This document shows, piece after piece, positions 36,912 through 44,305 of a DNA stretch of 64,000 nucleotides. Source of the stretch: Babylonia areolata (Eukaryota > Mollusca > Gastropoda > Neogastropoda > Buccinidae); NCBI RefSeq assembly GCF_041734735.1, contig NC_134887.1, positions 29,929,870 through 29,993,869 on the forward strand. The letters are read 5' to 3'. A model generated the notes under the pieces. It saw only the letters and a list, made by a program, of their open reading frames with translations. It did not search any database and was not told the origin of the DNA. How positions within the stretch are numbered: the first letter of the stretch is position 1; each line of letters begins with the position of its first letter. Both the position numbers and the translations under genes were made by a program.

Positions 36912-37688
36912 CCTGTGTCACTCTACCTTTTTCTCTAATATCTCTCTCTTTCAGTCTTTGCCTCCTCTTACTCAAGTTATTGTTCTCGCTGTCCTTCTTG
37001 TCACCCCTCTCTCTTTACCTTGTCTCTAGTCTTTTATCCACATCTCTCTCTTTCTCTCCCCCCTCTCTTGGTGTCTCACTCACTCTCTCACCGACCCCCC
37101 CAGCCCCCATAAAAAATTAAAAACACAAAAAACATATAATTTTACAATATGATTTACATATGAGAAAACTTAAACATTACAAAAACACTGTCGCCACTGA
37201 GCGCAGCGCCACCCCACGTCTTGCATCTGAATCATCTACAATAAAAAAAAACAACAAACCCCCCCAAAAAACACATAATTTTACAATATGATTTACATAT
37301 GAGAAAACTAGGAAATCAACTTCTTGCATCTGAATCATCTATGAATAGAATATTAAAAACAACATCATCATTTTACAACATGATTTATGCATGACAAAAC
37401 CAGGAAATCAACTTCTTGTATCTGAATCATTTTATGTTTTTTTTTTCCCAGGCACGCTTTGCAGTGAACGCAGTTGTGTCGGGAGATCCAGGCCGTCCAA
37501 TCAAAGTGTCCCAGTTTCTGGCAGAGTTGGACTCAGGGTTTCGCCTGCTCAACCTGAAAAACGACATGCTTCGTAAAAAGTTTGACTCGCTGAAGTACAG
37601 TGTGCAGAAGGTGGAAGGCGTGGTGTACGATCTGACCATTCGATCTCTGGTGCCGTCCAATGGGGGAGAAGTTCCCAGCAAAGATTGA
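18682..37688 (+). CDS. TSN: Translin (TSN), complete coding region in six exons
   Basis: Exons: 18682-18747, 19734-19827, 23606-23702, 24413-24528, 25955-26034, 37452-37688. All introns are GT-AG and the phases agree (0, 1, 2, 1, 0), giving 229 residues (human 228). The protein aligns without gaps over the first half: MAVSGVFSDFQQYL, EIRTVVRDLEQTAREIQ, YYRFNDQWRFVIQRL, GFHIDLDDFLMGVLTMASEL, LAELDSGFRLLNLKND and VVYDLTIRSLVPS. Translin is an all-helical protein that binds single-stranded RNA/DNA. With TRAX (TSNAX) it forms the C3PO endoribonuclease, which removes the siRNA passenger strand and processes tRNA fragments; it also acts in mRNA transport. Positions 88 and 90, histidines in human basic region RFHEHWR, are Asn and Gln here. 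Exon 1's donor (GTTTGA) is weak. Introns 2, 4 and 5 are loaded with repeats. Confidence 0.96.
18937..19180 (+). mobile_element. tRNA-headed SINE in translin intron 1
   Basis: GGAATAGCTCAGTTGGTAGA (A-box) and GTTCGAATCTCC (B-box) form a tRNA-like head. A non-tRNA body follows, with TTTTCCCCATCTTAG and GACATTAAATCCCATTACCA. The anticodon arm cannot fold as a functional tRNA, so I call a SINE, not a tRNA gene. Confidence 0.6.
19895..20110 (-). mobile_element. Family A SINE tail in translin intron 2
   Basis: It matches 1788-1990: CTTGGTCAGAGACCACACTC, AGCGCTTTACAAACATGGAG, CTACCTGGGTAATGCCGACTG and TTTCAGACACACAT on +. Head and central domain are absent, and a CA/A-rich run follows at 20060-20130. 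Confidence 0.7.
20541..23068. mobile_element. TTAA-flanked non-autonomous DNA element 1 (piggyBac-like MITE), translin intron 2
   Basis: It is bounded by TTAA at 20541-20544 and 23065-23068 with terminal inverted repeats CCTTTCCCGTACGTCG. The TTAA target and CC(C/T)TT start fit piggyBac-type elements; Kolobok also uses TTAA, so the superfamily is not proven. Sub-terminal units carry CGTACGTCGTGGGTGTG followed by a loop and CACCCA, so each can fold as a hairpin. Three units lie at the left end (about 20552, 20730, 20782) and five in reverse orientation at the right end (22730-23055, about 56-bp spacing). The interior has CA/GT microsatellites (21781-21842, 22049-22092) and no transposase. Element 2 at 27772-29534 is an inverted relative. 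Confidence 0.85.
23317..23377. repeat. (TA)n microsatellite, about 30 copies
   Basis: Near-pure TA run in translin intron 2, about 230 bp before the exon 3 acceptor. Confidence 0.95.
24529..25920. repeat. Minisatellite filling translin intron 4, ~49-52-bp unit, about 27 copies
   Basis: The unit reads GTAATGACTGTCATGTTGCT, GTTAGAGGTAATGGTCGTTG, TCATGTTGGGAG. The first unit starts exactly at the exon 4 donor (ATTGGGAG|GTAATG). Each later unit carries TTGGGAGGTAATG again, so the donor site and the last exonic bases are copied many times. The array reaches to about 35 bp from the exon 5 acceptor (AG at 25953-25954). The intron is 1426 bp and almost all of it is array. Confidence 0.93.
26041..26320. 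repeat. GATAAT-type and CA microsatellites, start of translin intron 5
   Basis: (GATAAT)n-like sequence at 26046-26115 is followed by interrupted (CA)n at 26155-26310. No gene is visible; about 500 bp after it (26320-26830) holds nothing recognised. Confidence 0.85.
26830..27337. repeat. Minisatellite, ~85-bp unit, left block (translin intron 5)
   Basis: Five to six degenerate units contain TTTTACAATATGATTTATG, GACAAAACCAGGAAATCAGC and TTCTTGCATCTGAATCATCT. The same units resume at 37105-37440, at the other end of the intron. Confidence 0.85.
27338..27450 (-). mobile_element. LINE 3' tail with (TTTGAA)n end
   Basis: On the minus strand CCATGTGAATTAATAAAGTG is followed by a (TTTGAA)n run. 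This is the polyadenylation-like signal and microsatellite tail usual for CR1/L2-type LINEs. Only the tail is present. Confidence 0.5.
27772..29534. mobile_element. TTAA-flanked non-autonomous DNA element 2 (same family as element 1, inverted), translin intron 5
   Basis: TTAA lies at 27772-27775 and 29531-29534, with the same CCTTTCCCGTACGTCG termini. It is the reverse complement arrangement of element 1: the five-hairpin block is at the left (27815-28060) and the three-hairpin block at the right (about 29262, 29318, 29492). The interior matches element 1 in the CTAGTT-rich region near 28940-29060, but is shorter. It carries a GT tract (28229-28261) and a tandem duplication of about 78 bp at 28790-28945. 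There is no transposase frame. Flanking sequence (GTTTTATG|TTAA|CAAAAGCG) reads as one interrupted older SINE/LINE tail. Confidence 0.85.
29535..29615 (+). mobile_element. SINE/LINE 3' tail with (ATT)n end, split by element 2
   Basis: GTAAAGCACCTAGAGCAGA, GTGTGCTGTATAAGTTTCC and an (ATT)n run resemble the tail module of the family A SINE. The upstream half probably lies just before 27772 (GTTTAACGTCTTTCCACTTG at about 27651). Confidence 0.5.
30009..33701 (-). CDS. LINE ORF2: APE endonuclease, reverse transcriptase, RNase H (one internal stop)
   Basis: Residues 1-215 form the APE-type endonuclease (HWNIRG, LQET, LLLGDFNGHSPLWG, LDLSVCDP, RSDHFPVVL). Residues about 480-760 are the reverse transcriptase (FFDLEKAYDTTW, GVPQGSILSPALFSI, catalytic SLFVDDFALY at about 666-669). 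The RNase H domain follows (FTDESKSEDG, YTAELTAL, FSDSLSAL) and ends after WVPGHVGIRGNERADLLARN. A single in-frame TAA at 30552-30554 cuts RNase H before the HVGIRGNE block; the same frame then continues to 30009. The encoded enzyme nicks DNA and copies the element RNA at the target. With the stop, RNase H would lack its last catalytic residues. Confidence 0.9.
33735..35039 (-). CDS. LINE ORF1: nucleic-acid-binding Gag-like protein with three CCHC-type knuckles
   Basis: An intact 434-residue frame. Residues about 35-190 look like an RRM-type/Gag-like domain. Three cysteine-rich knuckles follow at about 193-206 (CFKCQKFGHVRDRC), 212-224 (CGTCSKAAHQGDC) and 230-244 (CANCGGGHPSSSKDC), then a Pro/Ala/Gly-rich C-terminus. 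ORF1 proteins of the I and Jockey groups coat the element RNA. The opposite strand also has long open frames over the GC-rich part (33790-34452), which I treat as shadows. Confidence 0.9.
   Translation of the reverse strand: MNTKQTHTPKLGKRRRQGTDDSDSESEVVETSGFWPSWLVMEGADDDKPLSALSPFAVQKGFQCLAGSLRSIKRLRSGAFLVQTESKRQTQLLLKATTFVDRAVKISPHKGLNCSKGVIRCPELKGVSEAEIKSELSSQGVTEVYRVTVRKGSDRVPTNTFFLTFCCPDVPKDIRVGYLLVNVSLYVPSPLRCFKCQKFGHVRDRCKEEEACGTCSKAAHQGDCVSAARCANCGGGHPSSSKDCPAWKKEKQIQKVKTEQKISFFEARKQVEAASPKASYASVVRSRTVDVVVQTMSTGTQTDDLTASSEPLALGGGAVSTPSRPARQSSGAAGRERKASGGGALSASRPTPPPGPPRPASRLPGPRAGGSGRKPPVPPKLKEGRVAATAGSGGAEVVDIPTRSESEKFMSKNKYSILADLEPPQAEEQGVAME
35906..35945. repeat. CA microsatellite
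   Basis: (CA)n with one TACACA interruption, next to an A-run at 35847-35864. The 36000-36490 stretch after it holds nothing I recognise. Confidence 0.9.
36490..37085. repeat. Long polypyrimidine tract with (CT)n cores, translin intron 5
   Basis: About 600 bp very rich in T and C on +, with pure (CT)n runs at about 36812-36824 and 36876-36906. Frames in it give Ser/Leu/Phe-rich nonsense. Confidence 0.85.
37105..37440. repeat. Minisatellite, ~85-bp unit, right block, abutting translin exon 6
   Basis: About four units match the block at 26830-27337 (TTTTACAATATGATTTACAT, GAAATCAACTTCTTGCATC). The last ends about 20 bp before the exon 6 acceptor (AG at 37450-37451). One unit (37165-37215) carries a foreign piece, GAGCGCAGCGCCACCCC. 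Confidence 0.85.
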
Positions 37689-38182
37689 GTTCATCCTGTG
37701 GAGTCGACAAGCGCCACACTGCTGCTTTTCTTACTGGGCGTGAACTGAAGCTGCTTGAAGTTCTCAACTCAACAGGGACAGTAGGGTTGTGCTGCATTTT
37801 GGAGCCCTGAACTTTTGTCAAGGGTACTGGAATGTCCGGCAGTAGGGTTTTGGGTGTTTGAAGGGAGAGGCAGGAACAGAGAATGCCTCAAATAGATGGT
37901 TTGCGATTTTTTAGTGAGTTCCAGACAGTTCCCACCCCTACCCCTATCCAGCCCTCCCATCTCTCTCATTACACGCACATACACTAAAAGAAGACCAAGA
38001 GAGAGGAGAAATTTTGTTGAATGTCCCATCACACATACTGGTGATAATAGACGTTTTGTTAAAGTTTCAATTTTCACCACTTGAAAGTTAGCATTTGAAA
38101 GGCAGGAGAGGAGTGGGGAGTGCAGCGGTGAAGTGGGGGAGACTGGGTCGCTGGAAGGTGGAATCAAAGATGTCTTTTTTTA

Positions 38183-38188
38183 AATAAA
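38183..38188 (+). terminator. Candidate poly(A) signal of translin
   Basis: AATAAA about 495 bp after the translin stop and about 140 bp before the next TTAA element. It is the first canonical hexamer in the 3' flank that I can see. Confidence 0.45.
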
Positions 38189-38325
38189 TTAAAAACGAGA
38201 ACAGTCCTGTGGACAAAATACATTGTGTTCCTCTGTCTGCCTGTCTGCTTGAATTTCTCAAGCTTTTGTTAATATTTTTTCTTTTGTTTTAGGGATCATT
38301 TTTAATGAATAGCCACAAATGCATT

Positions 38326-40145
38326 TTAACCTTCGCTGGCTGTTGCTTTTGACTACACACAGAAGCTCATGTGGGTCGTCCACGACCCATACCTTTAAAG
38401 AGACAAAAACCTGTATATTCCTCCAAAGCTTGTGTGGGTCGTGCATGATCCATACTTTGTAAAGAGACAAAAACCTGTATATTCCTCCAAAGCTTAAATA
38501 TAAAACAAAATATAGAAAAGGAAAACATATCGTAACAACTGATTACACACACATGCACTCGCATACGCACACACAGACTCACACAAACGATACGCTCAGA
38601 AGAAACACATGCTTACGCATTCACACACATGCACATACACTCACACACACGCACACACAACTGATCAAACACACATACGCATAACACCACATGCGCATAC
38701 ATACAAACCCAACTTATGCACACAGAGATCGATAGATATATATATATATATAGAGAGAGAGAGAAACTGAGACACAGAGAGAGAGAGAGACAGAATGAGC
38801 GAACGAATGAAGTTTTTTTTATTGAGGGAAGTGGAATGAGCATACATGTGCTTTTTTTCATCCAGCCCTCAGGGCAAATAGAAAATGAAAATGAATCAAA
38901 ACATCCACAAAGTAACAAAGAGATGTAGAAATAAGGACATGACATTCACATACACATTTAAACATGCACATGTACATAATCCTGATACGAACATCATATT
39001 ATGAAGGAAAAAGATCAATTCCCCCTCCCCTCCAAAAAACAAAAGAAACAAATCCCCCCCCCCCCCCCCCCCCGGGCCCCTCCCCCCTCACCGCAAAAAG
39101 AAAAAAAAAACAACAACAAAAAAACACAAAGTATGCAGGACACTGATTGCAGTTGTATATCATTAAGTATTGCGATAGTGGTTAGACATACAATTAAACT
39201 ATATATGCGTATTCAATAAGATAAAGTCAAGTTAAGTAGGATTGTTGACATATTTGTCCATAAGGTGTGTATGATAATGTTTTTTGAATTCTTGAATGCT
39301 TTTCTGAACATTAAAATTGGATGAAATATTGTTCCATAAACAGCCTCCTGAATAAATGAGACTGGATTTAAACAGATCTACTCTTGGAATGGGGATCTTA
39401 ATCTTGTTGGTCTGATTCACTAGCATGGTGGGAAATCTATCTCTCAAAGATGGAGCATAATTAGACATGATTTTAAAAATAAATAGTGCTTTGTTGTATT
39501 CAAGTTTAAGCTTTAGGGGAAGAATACTTAAATGTCTGTAGTCATCACAGGCAGACAGACAGTGAGACAGAGAGAAAGAGAGACAGACAGACAGCAAGAC
39601 AGAGAGAGAGAGGTGACTCATAGCATATAGCATCCTATACATGCACAATCAAAGATACTCAGTCACACAGGTACATGCTGTTAGAGAAAGGGAAGGAAGG
39701 GGGTTGTAGCTGAAGACAGGCGAAAGGGACGGGGCGGGAAGGGGGGCGGGGTACTGGGAGAGTAGTGGGGTAGTGAGGCTATTGAAAGTAAAACTTCTTT
39801 ATTTTCCTTAACTAATTGCAAATTAAACCTTCTGAACTCACTATTAAAAAGGTATGGGTCGTGCATGACCCACATGAGCTTTCAAGAGGTCACCACGTTT
39901 TTTCCTGTTTAAAAAGCATGGGTCATACACGACCCACACAAGCGTCCGTGTGTAGTTAAGACGCCACCTTTAATTACTCATTAACTAATGAATGAATTTT
40001 TTTTCATTTTTTGGCAAAAGTTGGCCTTTTAGGTGTAGGAAGCATTTCTGAAATTTCATAGAAAAATATTAAGAATTGGCTGATATATTTGCATTTATGT
40101 ACCTTTCTGGGTCGTATACGACCCACGATAGCCAGCGAAGGTTAA
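38326..40145. mobile_element. TTAA-flanked non-autonomous DNA element 3 (second piggyBac-like MITE family)
   Basis: TTAA lies at 38326-38329 and 40142-40145, with termini CCTTCGCTGGCT / AGCCAGCGAAGG. Hairpin units GGGTCGTNNACGACCC sit near both ends: two at the left (about 38375, 38430) and three at the right (about 39857, 39922, 40109). The pattern is like elements 1 and 2 but with a different hairpin sequence. The middle is foreign: CA and GA microsatellites (38545-38790) and a LINE 3' end (38812-39545). No transposase is present. Confidence 0.78.
38812..39545 (-). mobile_element. LINE 3' end (CR1/L2/Rex-like) nested in element 3
   Basis: Minus-strand translation reads CDDYRHLSILPLKLKLEYNK, ALFIFKIMSNYAPSLRDRF, IPIPRVDLFKSSLIYSGGCL and LWNNISSNFNVQKSIQEFKK. 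This is the characteristic ORF2 tail of L2/CR1-type LINEs. The 3' UTR ends CTATTTGCCCTGAGGGCTGG, ATGAAA, then a T/A tail near 38815. A C20 run lies inside at 39054-39073. The 5' part is absent, as usual for truncated LINE copies. Confidence 0.75.
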
Positions 40146-40489
40146 AGGAGTATGATCCAGTCATGATGTTCCAAACATTGTGAGGCAACTCAATGTTAAG
40201 GTTACTTGAGGTGGAAGAGGTGGAGTTATTAAGCAAGGAGAAATAGACAAGGATTATGAAAACATCCTTCACACGCCTCTGAAAATGGAGGATTGTTGGG
40301 TAACTGCCCTCCCCAGCCCCATTAAAAAAAAAAAAATAAAATAAAAAGGCTACACATGATAAAACCGGTGGATAGAGAGAACAATGTAGTATGGATGCAG
40401 TGGAAGATGCAGCTGAAGAGACATACATACCTTGTTGAATGTTTCAGAGGAATTCAATAAAGGTTTTACAGAACTCCGAAAGCTGTCAA

Positions 40490-41035
40490 CATCACAAGAT
40501 TGACAAGACTCAAGGCTCTTAATTCAGCACTGGCTTTGAAAAGAACAAGATTGATAAGACTCATGGTTCTTAGTTCAGTATTGGCTTTGAATAGAAGAAC
40601 AACATTGACAAGACTCAGGGCTTTTAGTTCAGTATTGGCTTTGAATAGAATAACAAGATTGACAAGACTCAGGGCTCTTAGTTCAGTATTGGCTTTGAAT
40701 AGAACAACAAGATTGACAAGACTCAAGGTTCTTAGTTCAGTATTGGCTTCAAATAAAGAACAAGATTAACAAGACTCAAGGTTCTTTGTTCAGTATTGGC
40801 TTCAAATAAAGAACAAGATTGACAAGACTCGAGGCTTTTAATTATGTATTGGCTTCAAATAGAATAACAAGATTGACAAGACTCACAGCTCTTACTTCAG
40901 TATTGGCTTCAAATAAAGAACAATATTGACAAAACATGAGCCTCTTAATTCTGTATTGGCTTCAAATAGAATAACAAGATTGACAAGACTCTTGGCTCTT
41001 AGTTCAGTATTGGCATTAAATAGAACTTGGTTTGT
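40490..41035. repeat. Minisatellite, 54-bp unit, about 10 copies
   Basis: The unit is AAGACTCAGGGCTCTTAGTT + CAGTATTGGCTTTGAATAGA + ATAACAAGATTGAC, 54 bp = 18 codons. Both strands therefore show repeated open peptides (TRLTRLRALSSVLALNR on +, SLVNLVILFKANTELRAL on -). No splice or start context supports a protein. Confidence 0.92.
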
Positions 41036-41144
41036 GCATGGGAAAACGGAAACATGGCATGCAAACATTGTGGCAAAACATGGTATCTTTTACATGTTTA
41101 CGTCATAACGTTTTAAGGTTTTGTATTCCAGCATTAGAGTGCAG

Positions 41145-41461
41145 CTGTTTGTGTGTGTACATGAGTGGTGTGTGTTTATGTATGTAATTTAGCTGCCTCT
41201 TTATTATATTTATCAACAACAACAAAAAAATATTACATTATTATTCTGTCAAAAAAAGATTGTTTCAATGAGTAATCATGATTTATATGAATCATCTATA
41301 TTATTGTTTTTTAACATCTGTTTGTTTGATTTTTTGCTTTTCATCATTCAGAATGATTCATCATTTCTCAAGTTTTAATTTTTGTGAAATGATTTAAAAA
41401 GAAACAAAAAAGGAAGAGAACCACTTATCTCAGTTACGCTGTTGTTTGAATGCACATCACA

Positions 41462-41502
<41 letters not shown>

Positions 41503-41792
41503 CAGTTGGTATAGAGAAATCTGTATGAGCAAATGAAGGGGGTTGGAGGGGGCTGGGAGGGGGGGGGGGGTATTAAGAAAAAAATCCAACTCACAGTGGA
41601 GCAGTGGGATGTTGGGTGGTTTCAGTTTCATTTTCTGGAGACGTTACTACGTTCTGACAAATCCATTTGAAAAAACACCACACCACATCTACTTGACAGA
41701 TGACTACTAGCAGCATAACCCAGTGTGCTAGTCAAAACTTGAGTGCATGGATATGTTTGCACACACACACTCACATACACACACACACACAC

Positions 41793-41844
<52 letters not shown>

Positions 41845-42199
41845 TGTCTGACTATGACCATCAGAACAGCAGAGGAGGTAACTGCTGTCCCGACTATTTG
41901 GGCTAGAATTTGATTATAGTGGTGCGTGTCTTGCCAAAGTTAATCTCCACTCTCTCGGCTAAGAGGGTTTCAGGACAGTCAGCATTGGGGATGGTTTCCA
42001 AAGGCCAGCTAGCCCCCAAGGCTGCAGCACTAAGAGCCAGTGCAATTTTGCCTTCTAGTTTGAGAGTCATAGTTCTTCACAAAGGACTAAGCTGTAAAAG
42101 ATGTCCTACTGCATTGGAGAAACCATTGATAATACAACTCTCACTATGCTGTTGGCCCAACTGTAAACTTATGTTAATCTGTGATGTGAGCCGAGTGTT

Positions 42200-42266
<67 letters not shown>

Positions 42267-42372
42267 TATATATATAGGTAGATAGATATATAGACACATA
42301 CTATTTCATTAAAAATTTGATTTTGTTTTGAATTGAAAAATGAAACCGGAAATGGATGTCTCTGCACGCATG

Positions 42373-42415
<43 letters not shown>

Positions 42416-42425
42416 GATAGATAGA
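41145..42425. repeat. Block of microsatellites in otherwise non-coding DNA
   Basis: CA runs at about 41460-41500 and 42376-42407, (AT)n at about 41788-41842 and 42204-42240, and (GTAT)n at 42240-42268. A G-rich run lies at 41550-41570. No gene is recognised between 41040 and 42930. Confidence 0.8.
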
Positions 42426-42929
42426 TCATTTGGGTCTGCCATTTTGGCCATCGAGTCCAAACGCCTCAGATCGCCATCACATTGACGAAGAGCGATCTAC
42501 TTGTCTAGTCCATCTAAGGTGACCTGGAGTCATTGGTCTTGAAACTGGACGCCATCGAACAGAGCAGTTATCATCAATGATGGAGCCATAAGAGGGAGGA
42601 GAGTCACTTCAACATGGTGGGATGGGTGGCTGGGCCATGAATGTTGGGTAATAACTTCAATGCACAGCGACCTAACTTTTTCCTGATCGATATGATTAGT
42701 TTTGAGAGACTTCCCATGCATGTATTAAAGTCATTGGCAAATCGGTGTTGTTCGTGTAACGGAAAGAAAGAAACAAAGAAAGAAAGTAAATGTCCACAAA
42801 GTATAGTAAATGTCCATGCAGTATTTTGTGGTGATACGGGTTTATTTTTCTTGAAGAGCCCAGGCAAAGAGTAAAGTACCTAGTCATCGTCCATTCCCAG
42901 CTTGAGGATGAAACTTGTGCAAGCAGGGA

Positions 42930-44080
42930 TAAGCCGTTGACAAGGTAGTTCACAGTAAATAGGACAAGAGAGCAGCCTCCAATGGCACGTGCAAACAGTA
43001 TAGCACTGCACACTTCAGCAGCAAGTGGTTCTTTTGGAACTCTGGGATCCCAGACTATGGCTGCTGGTGCTGACTTGACCCTGAAAATTTTGAAGAAGAC
43101 TGCGTGGTGGTCATCAGCGATGTGGTAAAGATGAGCAAGACTGTGTCTCCACCAAACAGAACGGTTTCTGTCTCCCTGGCTTTCCCCAGTTTCGTCCAAA
43201 CAATGAGGCAGTCAGAATCACTACAGGGAGTGCCAAACCCAGATTTCACCAAAGTTTAACTAAGAAAGTGAATAAGTGTTGTTGAGATTTGCCAAAAATA
43301 CTTTTTTTTCTTCTTTGTTCGTGAGCTGCAACTCCCACGTTCACTCGTATGTACACGAATGGGCCTTTACGTGTATGACCGTTTTTACCCTGCCATGTAG
43401 GCAGCCGTACTCCGTTTTCGGGGATGTGCATGCTGGGTAAGTTGTTTTTTTTCCATAACCCACTGAACGCTCCACCCTTTACCCACCAGGATCGCTAAAA
43501 ACACAACAAAACGTTCCTTGGAGTGGATGAGAACCATGTCATCAGCAAAGGCAATGACCCCGCCATCTCTTCTTACATGGCTTGCATACTTAGTTGACTG
43601 TCTACTGCTGTGACTGTCAAAGACAAAGGCCCCTTTCGTGTCTGAAGCTGGTGTATGCATGTACAATCACACCAGTCACAAACCCTAGGTGATCAGGGAG
43701 CTGAGGATCCAACTACCCAATCGGTGATCAGACAGAACTGGCTTGTGCTGCTTGTTGTTGTTGAATTCCAGTTGAGTCGAACAAGGGAGTTGGAGCATTG
43801 CTCAGCTCAAAGACAAAGCCTTCCTCAAGCATGTCTGGTGTCAGTTTCGCAGCCTTCAAAAATCTCTGAAACAAAAGCGTTGGATCCACACGGATGTCTC
43901 TATCAGCTTTAGATGTCGTATTCAGAGCCATGGCAACAGCTTGATCTATCTATTTCAGACTGACATCCAAAGCGTTCTTTTCATTCATGCTGTTCAAAAC
44001 GTTTTCGCTAACAGGCCAGGCTTGATCAACATTGACACCATCAGCTGTTCTCTCATTTACAGTAGATTTCAAGACTACGT
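42930..44080 (-). pseudogene. Broken fragment of an uncharacterised PIN/FEN-like invertebrate protein family, split by a SINE
   Basis: In order on the minus strand: VDPTLLFQRFLKAAK, FELSNAPTPLFDSTG, FVFDSHSSRQSTKYASHVRR, VIAFADDMVLIHSKERF, FLANLNN, CSDSDCLIVWTKL, ETVLFGGDTVLL, LYHIADDHHAVFF, VWDPRVPKEPL and CSAILFARAIGGC. I recall the same block order (VDPxLLFQR, VFDGYxxxPSTKDxxHxRR, FxxDMxLxxKKxxFLxNxxNK, GDADxLIV, GEDTDLLVLL, VWDIK, ILxxHAIxGCDT) in large, unnamed protein families of molluscs, cnidarians and arthropods. The Asp-rich blocks suggest a PIN-type nuclease fold. Function is unknown. Several frames are needed to read it, so it is not a working gene. Confidence 0.5.
43302..43490 (-). 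mobile_element. Family A SINE, central part, inserted in the PIN-like fragment
   Basis: It matches 10500-10640 (GTGAGCTGCAACTCCCACGT, CACTCGTATGTACACGAATG, CCATGTAGGCAGCCGTACTC). Imperfect flanking repeats (ATTTGCCAAAAATAC at 43287-43301, ATCGCTAAAAACAC at 43491-43504) both encode the FLA(N) residues of the interrupted frame, as expected for a diverged target duplication. Confidence 0.75.
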
Positions 44081-44099
44081 CATCATCACTGAAAGGGTT

Positions 44100-44305
44100 T
44101 CTATCTTGAAGGTATTTTTATATCAGATTGGCATCTTTTTGATATGACTCCTGTCTTGAAAGTATTTAGATTTCAAATTGATATCTTTTTGATGACTCCT
44201 GTCTTGAAGGTATTTGAATACAAGATTGGTATCTTTTTTATATGAGTCCTGTCTTTGAAACATCTTAATATAGGATTGATATCTTTTTGATATGACTCCT
44301 GTCTT
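44100..44305. repeat. Tandem repeat, ~60-bp unit, 4 copies
   Basis: Units contain GATATGACTCCTGTCTTGAA, GGTATTT and AGATTGGTATCTTTTT. The array ends exactly where the LINE RT at 44306 begins, so it marks the broken 3' side of that element. Confidence 0.8.

Noticed and set aside
43528-43570. FADDMVLI on the minus strand taken as an RT catalytic motif
   Set aside because: No other RT block lies around it. The neighbouring VFDSHSSRQSTK, CSDSDCLIV and GGDTVLL blocks fit the PIN-like family, where an F-x-x-DM-x-L block occurs.
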